In this document: in pieces, positions 14,359-22,273 of the stretch
How the letters are laid out: every line of letters starts with the position of its first letter
How positions within the stretch are numbered: the first letter of the stretch is position 1
Source of the DNA: JABMPX01 sp964649795
Lineage (GTDB): Bacteria; Patescibacteriota; Minisyncoccia; Portnoybacterales; UBA2143
Assembly: GCA_964649795.1 (NCBI GenBank)
Contig: CAZYQY010000002.1
Span: 1 to 61,659 of the forward strand
Reading direction: 5' to 3'
DNA length: 61,659 bases
Made by a program: the position numbers and the translations under genes
Notes under the pieces: generated by a model
Told to the model about the DNA's origin: nothing
The model's database searches: none
The model's input: the letters and a program-made list of their open reading frames with translations, nothing else

Positions 14359-15409
14359 ATGAAGATTTATAAAGACATTTTTAAGGATATAATTTCAATG
14401 GAGAATTTGCTTTTGGCTTGGGATGAATTTAAAAAGGGCAAAAGAGAGAAACAAGATGTTCAGGAATTTGAGCTTCATCTAGAGGATAATCTGTTTGCCC
14501 TCCACCAAGAATTAAAAAGCAAGAAATACAAGCATGGCGACTATGTTGGTTTTTATATCAACGACCCAAAGAGAAGGCATATCCACAAAGCAACGGTCAG
14601 AGACAGAGTCGTCCATCATGCTATTCATCTAAAACTCTATCCTATTTTTAATCCGACCTTTGTTTACACCTCCTATTCATCCCGCAAAGAAAAAGGGACC
14701 CACCGGGCAGTTATTAAACTGGATAAAATGTTAAGGGCTGTTTATCAGACCCACGGCAGATGTTCTGTCTTAAAGTGTGATATTAAGAAGTTCTTTCCAA
14801 CTATTGATCATAAAGTATTAATGAAAATTATTGCCAAGCGGATTAAAGATAAAGATGCTTTGTGGTTGATAAAAAAGATTGTCAAAAGCTTTGAGTCGGA
14901 ATTTACCACCAAGAGAGATAAAAAAAGGAACCCCAATTGGCAATTTGACTTCTCAAATTTTGGTTAATATTTATATGAATGAAATGGATCAATTTATTAA
15001 AGACCAGCTTAAAGTTAAATATTATGTCCGCTACGCTGATGATTTTATTGTTGTTCATCATGCCCAGGATTATTTGCTGAGTTTGAAAGGTCAGATCGAA
15101 TCTTTTCTCAAAAAGAATCTAAAACTATCACTTCATCCGGGCAAAGTCACTATTCGTAAATACTACCAAGGGATTGATTTCTTGGGTTATGTAATCTTGC
15201 CTAAAGCCATTGTCTTAAGAACTAAAACTAAACAGAGAATTTTTAGGAAATTGAGACAAAGAGTAAAGGAATATAAACAAGAAAAAATAGATGAGAAAAC
15301 CTTCCTGCAATCGTTTAATTCTTATCTGGGAGTATTGAGTCACGCCAAGAGCTACAAGTTTGAGCAGGAATTAAAACACAAAATGTGGGAGTGGCTTAAA
15401 GAAGATTGA
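14359..15409 (+). pseudogene. DGR reverse transcriptase, frame broken by one base in an A7 run
   Basis: A group II-intron-like RT of the DGR class. Part 1 (14359-14967) encodes MKIYKDIFKDIISMENLLLAW, the HATVRDRVVHHAIHLKLYPIF block and the first catalytic Asp in LKCDIKKFFPTIDH. Part 2 (in frame from about 14927) encodes GTPIGNLTSQ, where SQ replaces the QG of other RTs and is typical of DGRs, then YVRYADDFIV (YADD near residue 225), GIDFLGYVI and the C-terminal thumb. The parts join if one A of the A7 run at 14920-14926 is dropped, giving 349 residues, a normal length. So all catalytic motifs are intact and only the frame is broken. It may be a sequencing or assembly indel, a recent mutation, or a site of slippage. 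I choose ATG at 14359, not an upstream TTG. Confidence 0.9.
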
Positions 15410-15565
15410 AATAAAAAAAGGGACAGCCGAGACCTGCTGCCCACATTGACTGAAACCCCAAAGGGCCCCAATTGTGGAGGACCAGCTGCCCCTTTCAGTC
15501 CACAATTGGACTAAAAAGAAACAACGGCCCATTGGTGGTATTCCCAATCAATGTAGGCAGCGCTT
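15410..15565 (+). other. Structured intergenic segment after the RT
   Basis: No gene is seen. An 11-bp perfect inverted repeat CCAATTGTGGA / TCCACAATTGG lies at 15468-15478 and 15499-15509. An overlapping alternative pairing GACTGAAA / TTTCAGTC also exists, so two mutually exclusive hairpins can form. This could end the RT transcript or be a regulatory or guide structure. Confidence 0.5.
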
Positions 15566-15599
15566 TTATTGTACTATAAAGATTATTAAAAATAAAGAA

Positions 15600-15623
15600 G
15601 GGTAGATCATTTTTGATCTACCC
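15600..15623 (-). terminator. Terminator of the DGR target gene
   Basis: A perfect 10-bp stem GGGTAGATCA / TGATCTACCC with a short T/A loop is followed on the minus strand by a T-rich stretch. It lies about 90 bp after the target stop codon. Confidence 0.85.
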
Positions 15624-15658
15624 TTTAAGTGCGCGTTTAGCGCAAAAATTTGTAGCGG

Positions 15659-15671
15659 TCGCCTTCGGCGA
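15659..15671 (-). other. GAA-loop hairpin downstream of VR1
   Basis: On the coding (minus) strand TCGCC-GAA-GGCGA forms a compact 5-bp hairpin about 50 bp beyond the end of the VR. In characterised DGRs a hairpin or cruciform shortly after the VR promotes target recognition. A hairpin with the same GAA triloop follows the second target at 51638-51667. Confidence 0.65.
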
Positions 15672-15713
15672 AAACAAGGAACAAGAAACCAAAAGGTCCA
15701 AAGTGTCAAGAAC

Positions 15714-16445
15714 CTAAGCCCGACTACGGCACGAGGCGGAACCCCACCTGCCATCCGAGTGGCCAGCGTCGTCGCAGTCGAGCTCCGGTCCGCCGTCGTC
15801 GAGGAAGACACTCGGCACCAAGCCCGAAAGCCTGTAGCGGGAACCGGTGCTCCAGAGATGATGATCTGATAACACATTCGTGTGAACACAAACAGCGATG
15901 TCTTCGTCGGTGATATGGCGCAGACGGTTTTGCTTTTTGATGATCTTTTCGGCGTCTTCGGGTGATTTACCGAGAGTGGCTTTCCCGGGCTCAACATCGT
16001 AGATATAATACGGATTTTTTGGGATTTCTTCTTCATTGTCGGTTATCTCGTTCGGATCAAGGTAGGTGTAGCCCATCTTGTCGTCATTGCGGACCATGGG
16101 CATAAGTCCATAGATGCCCATATAGGAACGGGGGATGACTGGCACGAACGGAATGTTTCCTTCGGGAACTTCCATTTCGGCCGCTTTGGATAAAACCTCG
16201 CTTTTTTTGTTCTGGAACGCTTCCAGAATGGCCTGTGGGCAGTTCCATGATTTCAGGGTTTCCATCTGGTTGTCAAACAGCTTGGCCAGTCCGTTCTTGC
16301 GGTCTTCAATCGTTTCGGCGTTGGCCTGTTTTTTGGCCTCGGCCACCACATCATCGATTACCTCGGCTCCCAGACCTTTGAAAAAAGCCGTTAGCTTGGC
16401 AATCAATCCTTCGCGCTGATCTTTGCACAAATCTTTCTTTGTCAT
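15714..16445 (-). CDS. DGR target protein with C-terminal variable domain
   Basis: A 243-residue protein whose last about 42 residues (200-241) are encoded by the VR. The N-terminal third is helical (MTKKDLCKDQREGLIAKLTAFFKGLG, then basic/acidic helices). The middle holds PVIPRSYMGIYGLMPMVRND and YTYLDPNEI, a block I associate with an uncharacterised domain (perhaps DUF5701) seen in CPR DGR targets. The C-terminal SRYRLSGLVPSV to RWGSASCRSRA looks like the ligand-binding face of a C-type-lectin-like fold, ending in the invariant WGSASC. No signal peptide or membrane helix is seen, so cytoplasmic action or non-classical export must be assumed. AAAGGAGGT five bases before the ATG and a near-consensus promoter indicate good expression. 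Confidence 0.9.
   Translation of the reverse strand: MTKKDLCKDQREGLIAKLTAFFKGLGAEVIDDVVAEAKKQANAETIEDRKNGLAKLFDNQMETLKSWNCPQAILEAFQNKKSEVLSKAAEMEVPEGNIPFVPVIPRSYMGIYGLMPMVRNDDKMGYTYLDPNEITDNEEEIPKNPYYIYDVEPGKATLGKSPEDAEKIIKKQNRLRHITDEDIAVCVHTNVLSDHHLWSTGSRYRLSGLVPSVFLDDGGPELDCDDAGHSDGRWGSASCRSRA
15722..15846 (-). repeat. DGR variable repeat (VR1)
   Basis: This 125-bp copy of the TR covers codons about 200-241 of the target gene. Differences from the TR fall at 21 adenines (mostly A to G, also A to T and A to C) and at only two other bases. The TR's TGA codon is TGC (Cys) here. The 3' about 28 bases are identical to the TR. Confidence 0.95.
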
Positions 16446-16531
16446 GACAAACCTCCTTTGCTGGGTTTTAGTTTATTCTAAAAAATATTCCTATTTCAAT
16501 GTTCAAAATTCGTCAAATTTATCTTGCTGCT

Positions 16532-16560
16532 AATATATCACAATGCGATACTTTTGTCAA
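16532..16560 (-). promoter_or_regulatory. Promoter of the DGR target gene
   Basis: Minus strand TTGACA (16555-16560), 17-base spacer, TATATT (16532-16537). The 5' leader of about 85 bases ends in AAAGGAGGT five bases before the ATG at 16445. This is one of the best promoter and ribosome-binding-site pairs in the window. Confidence 0.8.
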
Positions 16561-16586
16561 GAAAATTTATCAGAGGCTATTTAGAA

Positions 16587-17936
16587 TTACAATTCAAATA
16601 TCTGGCCGGTTTTTGGGACTTCGGTTGGCAATCCTAAATGATCTTTAATATGAGAAGACAATGTCATAGCTGGCTTTTCTTCTCCTTGAACAATAAAAAC
16701 TTTTTTTAATGAATCTTTCATTTGCCTGACCCAGTAACAAAGCGCTTTTTGGTCAGCATGTGCTGAATAACCTCCAATTGCTCTGATTTGTATTTTATTT
16801 GGAATTTCTTGCCTGAATATTTTAACTTTCTCGGCTCCATCTAAAATTTTTCTCCCTAAAGTCCCTGGAACCTGATAACAGATAATCAAAAACGTATTTT
16901 TAGAATCAGACAGATATTTAATTTCATGGTGCATAATCCGGCCGCCAGTAGACATTCCTGAACCAGCAATAATGATTTTGGGTGGATTAACTTGGCTAAT
17001 TTGCTTAGATTCTGCAACTGTGCGGGTCATTTTAAATCCAGGAAATTCAAAAAGCTTATCCCCGGACTTAATCAAAGAAAGCGCTTCTTGATTAAAATAT
17101 TCAGGATATTTTCTATAAATTTCAGTTAATTTAATAGCTAATGGACTATCAAGGAAAATCGGCACATGAGGAATACGATGGTTCTCTACTAATTCATTTA
17201 ATTCATAAAGAATTTCCTGTGTTCTTTCCAAAGCAAAACTAGGTATAAGCAATGTTCCTCCTCGAGTAATTGTATTTTCAACGGCATCTTCTAATAAATC
17301 CTTACGCTGTTTTTTATCTTCATGAATACGATCGCCATAAGTTGATTCAACAAGAACATAATCCGCTTCTTTTATAAATTCAGTTGGTTTTAAAATAGGC
17401 ACTGGCGGATTGCCTAAGTCCCCAGAAAAAACTATCTTTTGCTTTTCAGCCCAAACTTCAATAATAGCTGAGCCTAAAACATGTCCTGCATCTCTAAAAC
17501 AAAAAGAAATATTATCGTTTAATTTCATTTTCTCTCCATAATCTATGCCTTGGAAAAGTCCCAAGGTTTTTTCCACATCAGATTTATTGTAAAAAGATTC
17601 TTTGCCAGTTGTTTTATTTATTTCATAATTAATTTCTTCAGCGTCAAAAAGCATTGCCCGGGCAAAATCCTTAGTTGGTTTAGTGGCAAAAATTTTCCCT
17701 TTGAATCCTTTTTTGACTAAATAAGGCAAACGGCCAATATGATCAATATGTGCATGGGTAACTAAAACTGCTTCAATTTTGCTTGGGTCATAAGGAAATT
17801 CTTTCTGATTCATTTTACGCGCATCTCGGCCGCCCTGAAACAGACCGCAATCAACTAAAATTTTAGTTTGTTTAGTTTCTAATAAATAATTAGCGCCAGT
17901 TACCCACCTAGCGCCTCCATAAAAATGCAATTTCAT
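16587..17936 (-). CDS. Beta-CASP metallo-beta-lactamase ribonuclease (CPSF-like)
   Basis: A 449-residue zinc nuclease of the metallo-beta-lactamase/beta-CASP group, related to CPSF73-type RNA-processing enzymes. Metal motifs are THAHIDH (60-66), DAGHVLGS, FSGDLG and the beta-CASP motif GYSAHADQ near residue 390. SGMSTGGRIMHH and the C-terminal RNA-specificity segment (FIVQGEEKPAMTLSSHI) are characteristic. It probably cleaves RNA, as endo- and/or exonuclease. It is distinct from RNase J, which is longer and has a different C-terminus. It stands alone after a terminator. Confidence 0.92.
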   Translation of the reverse strand: MKLHFYGGARWVTGANYLLETKQTKILVDCGLFQGGRDARKMNQKEFPYDPSKIEAVLVTHAHIDHIGRLPYLVKKGFKGKIFATKPTKDFARAMLFDAEEINYEINKTTGKESFYNKSDVEKTLGLFQGIDYGEKMKLNDNISFCFRDAGHVLGSAIIEVWAEKQKIVFSGDLGNPPVPILKPTEFIKEADYVLVESTYGDRIHEDKKQRKDLLEDAVENTITRGGTLLIPSFALERTQEILYELNELVENHRIPHVPIFLDSPLAIKLTEIYRKYPEYFNQEALSLIKSGDKLFEFPGFKMTRTVAESKQISQVNPPKIIIAGSGMSTGGRIMHHEIKYLSDSKNTFLIICYQVPGTLGRKILDGAEKVKIFRQEIPNKIQIRAIGGYSAHADQKALCYWVRQMKDSLKKVFIVQGEEKPAMTLSSHIKDHLGLPTEVPKTGQIFEL

Positions 17937-17969
17937 GTTTTAATTCTACCAAAACTTTGCTAAAAAGAA

Positions 17970-17992
17970 AAGCCGCTGCTTAACAACGGCTT
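17970..17992 (-). terminator. Terminator of the YkuK-like gene
   Basis: Stem AAGCCG / CGGCTT; on the minus strand it is followed by TTCTTTTT, about 32 bases after the stop at 18024. Confidence 0.7.
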
Positions 17993-18023
17993 ATACAAAA
18001 TAGTAAATTTAAAAAATTATGCT

Positions 18024-18524
18024 TTATACATACTTATCAGCTACGCTGGAAGCAGCGTAAGATTCTGGCTTTATTTTCGCCTTAAAGCCATTGCCTCTAA
18101 CCATACCAACTACTTCCTTAATCATTTCCCGAGTTGGACCGTTTTGCCCTACATCAATATGAATCTGAAAATCATAATTAAGTTCACTAATATTTTTCAA
18201 AGAAACTCCTAATTTGCCAATAAGATCCTGCGCTGTTCCTAAAGACAAAGTTACCTCTTGGTGAATTCTATCTCGCAAAGTATGATAAACTTTACCCCCA
18301 TTAGTTTTTTTCCAGAAATAACGCCCACCTCGACCAACTCGATAAACAATAATAGCTGTGACAAAATCAGTTTTTTTGCCGCCATTGGAATCAGTACCAA
18401 CAATCAACTTATATTCATCCTGCGAGTCCTGATTTATAAAATCAGAAATTTCTTTAATTATTCTAGTTAATTTCATCCGGCCTTGAGTCGGACTGCAAAA
18501 AATATCTTTATTATTCGTTTTCAT
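18024..18524 (-). CDS. YkuK/DUF458-family RNase H-like protein
   Basis: A 166-residue protein of the DUF458/YkuK family. CSPTQGRMKL near the N-terminus, LIVGTDSNGG (about 41-50) and FQIHIDVGQNGPTREMI (about 125-141) are family blocks. The acidic residues in GTDSNG and HIDVG resemble an RNase H-fold metal centre, so a nuclease role is plausible but unproven. The start is fixed by a promoter 8 bp upstream. It is monocistronic. Confidence 0.85.
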   Translation of the reverse strand: MKTNNKDIFCSPTQGRMKLTRIIKEISDFINQDSQDEYKLIVGTDSNGGKKTDFVTAIIVYRVGRGGRYFWKKTNGGKVYHTLRDRIHQEVTLSLGTAQDLIGKLGVSLKNISELNYDFQIHIDVGQNGPTREMIKEVVGMVRGNGFKAKIKPESYAASSVADKYV

Positions 18525-18531
18525 TACTTAT

Positions 18532-18560
18532 AATATACTCCCTTGCTTGTCTTTTGACAA
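18532..18560 (-). promoter_or_regulatory. Promoter of the YkuK-like gene
   Basis: Minus strand TTGTCA (18555-18560), 17 bases, TATATT (18532-18537), directly before the ATG at 18524, so the mRNA is leaderless or nearly so. The -35 element overlaps a CTTGTC/GACAAG hairpin. Confidence 0.65.
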
Positions 18561-18582
18561 GTATTTTTCCGCTTAATTAATA

Positions 18583-19707
18583 TCAAAAACTGTAAATAAC
18601 CTGGTAAATAACTCCTGAAGCTAAAATTATGATTAGTCCGTAATAAATATATGGATGCAGGTTAAGAGAATATTCTGGCTTACGCTGCCCTGTTTTTTTT
18701 GCCCGCTGATAAATTAGAATTAAAAGAATCATTTGCAAACCAGCTAAAGTTGCTCCTAGAAAACTAATAACCGTAATGAAATCGCGCAAATTGAATAAAT
18801 AAGCAACTAAAGGAACAATACAAGTTAAAGACCAGGCTAAATATTTGTTAATCTTGTAATCATACCAAAAGGTTTTTTTTAATGATAAGCCAACAACTAA
18901 AAAAGAAGTAGTTACAGCTAAAAGGCCAAAAATAGCTCCCCAAATAATTGTATGGTTCTCTAGCGCCTTAACCATACCCTGTATTGCCTCAGGAGAAGTT
19001 TGGCTTCCAGTTATTCCAACCACAGTTAAAACAAAAATGCCGCAAAGAAATATAGGCAAAATAGTTCCTAAAATAATAGCTTTTTTTAGAGAACTATAAT
19101 TTTTTTTAAAGATTTCCTTCATTTCTGGAATAGCTGAGGGGCCAGTTAATGCCCAAAAGATCATCCCATAAGGAAGAAAAAAATATTTCCAATCCAAAGT
19201 AGATAAATTATCTAAGTTAATAACAGGCAGACCCTTAATAAATATTAAAATAATAATAGCTGCTAAAAATATACTCATTAAAACTTCCATTTTAGCCACA
19301 ACTCGCAAGCCAAAAAGAATTGCCATGGAACAAACAGCAAAAAAAATCATACTCCACATAAATTCAGAGCCGTTAAAAATTATCTTGAGGAATTTTCCAC
19401 CAACAATTAAATAAGCAAGCAGAGCGCCATAGAAAATAAAAATTGACGTAAAAGCGATTAATCTTTTGCCCCATAATCCTAAATATTTCTCAGCATAACC
19501 AGCATAACGATGTTTGCCAGGAGTACGTAAAATAATTTCTCCATATAACAAATGGAGCAATAAAGTAATCGCGCCTAATCCAAATAAAAAAAGTAGGCCA
19601 ATTAAAAAACCGGATTTAGCCACTACATAAGGAACGCCAAAAATCCCTACGCCAATTATAGTGCCAATCAAAGTAGATGTGGCAGCCCAAAAATTTTTGT
19701 TTAACAT
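18583..19707 (-). CDS. Amino-acid permease of the APC superfamily
   Basis: A 374-residue integral membrane protein with about 11 hydrophobic helices. The first, TLIGTIIGVGIFGVPYVV, contains the glycine-rich G-IG-G-IF unwound segment that contacts substrate in APC/HAAAP transporters. The whole resembles the aromatic amino-acid permease group. It would import amino acids, consistent with a scavenging life style, but the exact substrate cannot be read. It follows the 93-aa gene by one base and is probably in its operon with hisS. Confidence 0.9.
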   Translation of the reverse strand: MLNKNFWAATSTLIGTIIGVGIFGVPYVVAKSGFLIGLLFLFGLGAITLLLHLLYGEIILRTPGKHRYAGYAEKYLGLWGKRLIAFTSIFIFYGALLAYLIVGGKFLKIIFNGSEFMWSMIFFAVCSMAILFGLRVVAKMEVLMSIFLAAIIILIFIKGLPVINLDNLSTLDWKYFFLPYGMIFWALTGPSAIPEMKEIFKKNYSSLKKAIILGTILPIFLCGIFVLTVVGITGSQTSPEAIQGMVKALENHTIIWGAIFGLLAVTTSFLVVGLSLKKTFWYDYKINKYLAWSLTCIVPLVAYLFNLRDFITVISFLGATLAGLQMILLILIYQRAKKTGQRKPEYSLNLHPYIYYGLIIILASGVIYQVIYSF

Positions 19708-19708
19708 T

Positions 19709-19990
19709 TTAATAAACAGGCAAATAACCCTGTTGAGCTAACCAACGAGATAAATAAATAGTAATTAACCCCCAGATAATTGCGATAGCCAAAATAATTC
19801 TTGCTTCTTTTTTAAATTCTGCTTCAGTCCAAAAGGCCAATCCAATAATTAATCCGGAAAAAATAGGGTTAATTAAGGCTATAATGATGCCAAGCCAAAA
19901 CCATTTTTTCCTTGAGCTTAAACTTATTTTTTCTTTTTCTGCAGTCAAAGAATTGTCTAAGGGAGACTGAAAAAATTTTTTGTTATCCAC
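19709..19990 (-). CDS. Small membrane protein (93 aa), unknown
   Basis: Not recognised. The N-terminal about 28 residues are polar (SPLDNSLTAEKEKISLSSRKK). Two membrane helices follow at about residues 30-53 (FWLGIIIALINPIFSGLIIGLAFW) and 63-82 (ARIILAIAIIWGLITIYLSR). It lies between the HIT gene (5 bp) and the permease (1 bp), so it is co-transcribed and could be a permease accessory. GAAAGGAGGT eight bases before the ATG supports the start. Confidence 0.75.
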   Translation of the reverse strand: MDNKKFFQSPLDNSLTAEKEKISLSSRKKWFWLGIIIALINPIFSGLIIGLAFWTEAEFKKEARIILAIAIIWGLITIYLSRWLAQQGYLPVY

Positions 19991-19995
19991 TTATT

Positions 19996-20349
19996 TCACC
20001 TCCTTTCTAAAGAATGGATATCTTCATAAAGCATCCCGCCTCCAAGCAGATGCAGATGGACATGTTCTATTTCCTGTCCGCCATATTTTTTAACTCTAAA
20101 TAAAAGCTTATACCCTTTTTCGCTTAATCCTGAATCATCGGCTATTTTTTTAGCAACAAAAATCATTTTACCAAAAAGATTTACATCACTCTCATCTATT
20201 TCAACAATAGATGAAATGTGTTTTTTGGGAATAATTAAAATATGGACCGGAGTTATCGGTTTAATATCATTAAAAGCAATTATTTGTTCGTCTTCATAGA
20301 CAATATCAGTTTTTTGTTGATGATTAGCAATTTCACAAAAAAGACACAT
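19996..20349 (-). CDS. HIT-family (HINT-like) nucleotide hydrolase
   Basis: A 117-residue histidine-triad protein. HVHLHLLGG (His96, 98, 100) is the catalytic triad; MCLFCEI at the start gives a CxxC, and with other His residues may bind zinc as in HINT. It hydrolyses nucleoside phosphoramidates or related adducts. Length and FNDIKPITPVHILIIPKKH are typical. It follows hisS by three bases; linkage to aminoacyl-adenylate clean-up is plausible, because HINT can cleave aminoacyl-AMP. Confidence 0.94.
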   Translation of the reverse strand: MCLFCEIANHQQKTDIVYEDEQIIAFNDIKPITPVHILIIPKKHISSIVEIDESDVNLFGKMIFVAKKIADDSGLSEKGYKLLFRVKKYGGQEIEHVHLHLLGGGMLYEDIHSLERR

Positions 20350-20352
20350 AAT

Positions 20353-21669
20353 TTAGGTTTTATGTTTTAGTTTTTTCTTCAATCTGTCAATTACTTTTTC
20401 TAAAGGGATGATTTCTTGGCTTCCAGAAAGCATATCTTTAATAATAATTGTCTTATCAAGCGCTTCTTTCTGTCCCAAAATTAAGGTAAAGCGCACTTGA
20501 AGCCTATTAGCTATTTTTAATTGGGAAGTAATAGTATTTTGGCTAAGAGAGCTAATTGTTTTTAAGCCTGCTTTCCGTAAATCTTCAAATAGTTTTAAGG
20601 ATTTTTTCTTGCCTAAATCGCCTAATTGAGCCAAAAAAATTAACGGACGGCTTTTTAATGGAACTTTAACCCCTTTTTCCTTCATTTGATTTACTGCTCT
20701 GTCCAACCCTATTGCAAAACCAACTGCTGGAGTGTCTTTCCCTCCTAAAAGTTTAACTAATTTATCATAGCGTCCGCCACCAGCCAAAGCAATCTGTCGT
20801 CTTTCTTCATCTTCAGGCCAAATTTCAAAAACCGTTTTGTTATAATAATCCAGTCCTCTAACTAAATGTGAATTTAAAATATATGGAATTTCTAATTCAT
20901 CTAAATATTCTAAAACATTTTTAAAGTGATTATGGCAATCTTCGCATAGATAATCAATAATTGGAGGCGCTTGTTCAGCTATTTGAACACATTTTTTTTC
21001 TTTGCAATCTAATAATCTTAAAGGATTTTGTTGATAACGTTTTTGGCAATTACTACAAAGCTCTTTTTTCCTTTTTCTATAAAAACTCATTATGGCCTTT
21101 TTATAAATCGGCCTGCATTTAGTACATCCAATACTGTTAATTTGAGTAATTAAATTCTTAAGTCCTAACGCATTATTAATAGAAAAAGACAGCTGGATTA
21201 ATTGAGCATCAAGAATTGGGTCTTTTTCTCCTATAATTTCAAAATTGGCTTGATATGATTGTCTATAACGACCCTTTTGAGGTCTTTCATAACGGAAAAT
21301 AGGGCCTATGCTATATAGTTTCACTGGATGCGGCAAACTAGACAGACCGTTTTCCAGATAAGCTCTTATAATAGCTGGCGTAAACTCAGGACGCAAACTT
21401 AATTTATCTCCCCCTTTAGTTCTTAAAGAATACATTTCTTTTTCAACAATGTCAGTATAAATGCCAGTCCCTTTAATAAATAATTCTGAATCTTCAAGAA
21501 TTGGCGTATTAATGAGTTTAAAACCATAAGCATCAGCCAAATTTTTAATTGTCTGTTCAATTTTATCCCAGTAGATTTGCTCTTCAGGCAAAATATCCCT
21601 CATTCCTTTGGGAGCTTGAAATGATTTTTTATATCTTGGTTTAGGTTTTGGTTTAGGGTTAGATGGCAT
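20353..21669 (-). CDS. hisS: Histidyl-tRNA synthetase
   Basis: Class II synthetase charging tRNA-His. APKGMRDILPEE opens the catalytic domain; motif 2 is YSIGPIFRYERPQKGRYRQSYQANFEIIG; the HisA motif LVRGLDYYNKTVFEIW and motif 3 GGGRYDKL with AVGFAIGLDR follow. The insertion domain carries the usual cysteine pairs (CTKC, CSNC, LCEDC) of bacterial HisRS. The anticodon-binding domain starts near residue 340. Length 438 is normal. A lysine/proline-rich N-terminal tail (MPSNPKPKPKPRYKK) is extra. It is co-transcribed with lepB upstream and the HIT gene downstream. Confidence 0.97.
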   Translation of the reverse strand: MPSNPKPKPKPRYKKSFQAPKGMRDILPEEQIYWDKIEQTIKNLADAYGFKLINTPILEDSELFIKGTGIYTDIVEKEMYSLRTKGGDKLSLRPEFTPAIIRAYLENGLSSLPHPVKLYSIGPIFRYERPQKGRYRQSYQANFEIIGEKDPILDAQLIQLSFSINNALGLKNLITQINSIGCTKCRPIYKKAIMSFYRKRKKELCSNCQKRYQQNPLRLLDCKEKKCVQIAEQAPPIIDYLCEDCHNHFKNVLEYLDELEIPYILNSHLVRGLDYYNKTVFEIWPEDEERRQIALAGGGRYDKLVKLLGGKDTPAVGFAIGLDRAVNQMKEKGVKVPLKSRPLIFLAQLGDLGKKKSLKLFEDLRKAGLKTISSLSQNTITSQLKIANRLQVRFTLILGQKEALDKTIIIKDMLSGSQEIIPLEKVIDRLKKKLKHKT

Positions 21670-21678
21670 GTCTTTTTT

Positions 21679-22215
21679 TTAAAATATTTTAAATGAATCA
21701 AAAGGCCAAGCTCTTATCCAAACAAATCCAATAATATTTTCTCTTGGCAAAACTCCCCATTGACGAGAGTCAGAACTCGCTTGACGATTATCCCCCAATA
21801 CAAAATACTCTTCTTGGTTCAGTTCAACTTTAATATTTCCTTTAGTAATCCTGCCTTGAGGTAAATAATCAGATTCGTCTAAATCTATTTCTTCTAAAGT
21901 GTTTGTATTATATACAAAAACCTGGCCATTTTTAATCTCAACTGTTTCGCCAGGTAATCCAATTATTCTTTTAATATAATATTGTGAAGGATTCAAAGGA
22001 TATTTAAAAATAATAACTTGTCCTCGCTCTGGCTTTTCAAAACGATAATTAATTTCATTAATAACTAGATATTGTCCATTATCAAAATTAGGCGTCATAG
22101 AAGCGCCACGGACAAAGAATGGCTGAATTAGATAATAACGGATTGGAATTATAATAGCCAAGGAGATAACTACTATCTTAGCGGTCTCCCAAATAAAAAT
22201 AAGTACTTTTTTCAT
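21679..22215 (-). CDS. lepB: Signal peptidase I
   Basis: Type I signal peptidase, which removes signal peptides of exported proteins. One N-terminal membrane helix (about 5-28) is followed by FVRGASMTPNF with catalytic Ser39 and YYIKRIIGLPGE with the general base Lys82. LGDNRQASSDSRQWG is the box E region. At 178 residues it is the short form typical of Gram-positive and CPR bacteria. It is divergent from the LCP gene, with a shared 58-bp promoter region. Confidence 0.96.
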   Translation of the reverse strand: MKKVLIFIWETAKIVVISLAIIIPIRYYLIQPFFVRGASMTPNFDNGQYLVINEINYRFEKPERGQVIIFKYPLNPSQYYIKRIIGLPGETVEIKNGQVFVYNTNTLEEIDLDESDYLPQGRITKGNIKVELNQEEYFVLGDNRQASSDSRQWGVLPRENIIGFVWIRAWPFDSFKIF

Positions 22216-22258
22216 AACAATTACATTCTATCAGTTTTTCAAAAAAAATCAAATCTGT

Positions 22259-22264
22259 TATAAT
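22259..22264 (+). promoter_or_regulatory. -10 element of the LCP gene
   Basis: TATAAT at 22259-22264 (and an overlapping TATAAT at 22264-22269) lies 4-9 bases before the ATG at 22274. Transcription from it would give a leaderless mRNA. No clear -35 element is visible. Confidence 0.5.
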
Positions 22265-22273
22265 ATAATAGCA

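Larger units (their letters stand above)
13311..16560. mobile_element. Diversity-generating retroelement (DGR) cassette
   Basis: The cassette holds, in order, a structured non-coding region, template repeat (plus strand), avd-like gene (minus), reverse transcriptase (plus, frame broken) and target gene with variable repeat (minus). In known DGRs the TR RNA is reverse-transcribed with random misincorporation opposite adenines, and the cDNA replaces the variable repeat of the target gene. The TR/VR comparison here shows that adenine-specific pattern directly. The left limit is the terminator hairpin at 13311 and the right limit the target promoter. The whole is less AT-rich than its surroundings in the repeats. 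Orientation of the parts is unusual: avd and target oppose TR and RT. Confidence 0.9.

Noticed and set aside
15566..16036. 156-codon minus-strand frame within the DGR target gene
   Set aside because: It is an alternative frame of 15714-16445, whose promoter, ribosome-binding site and VR phase support the other frame.
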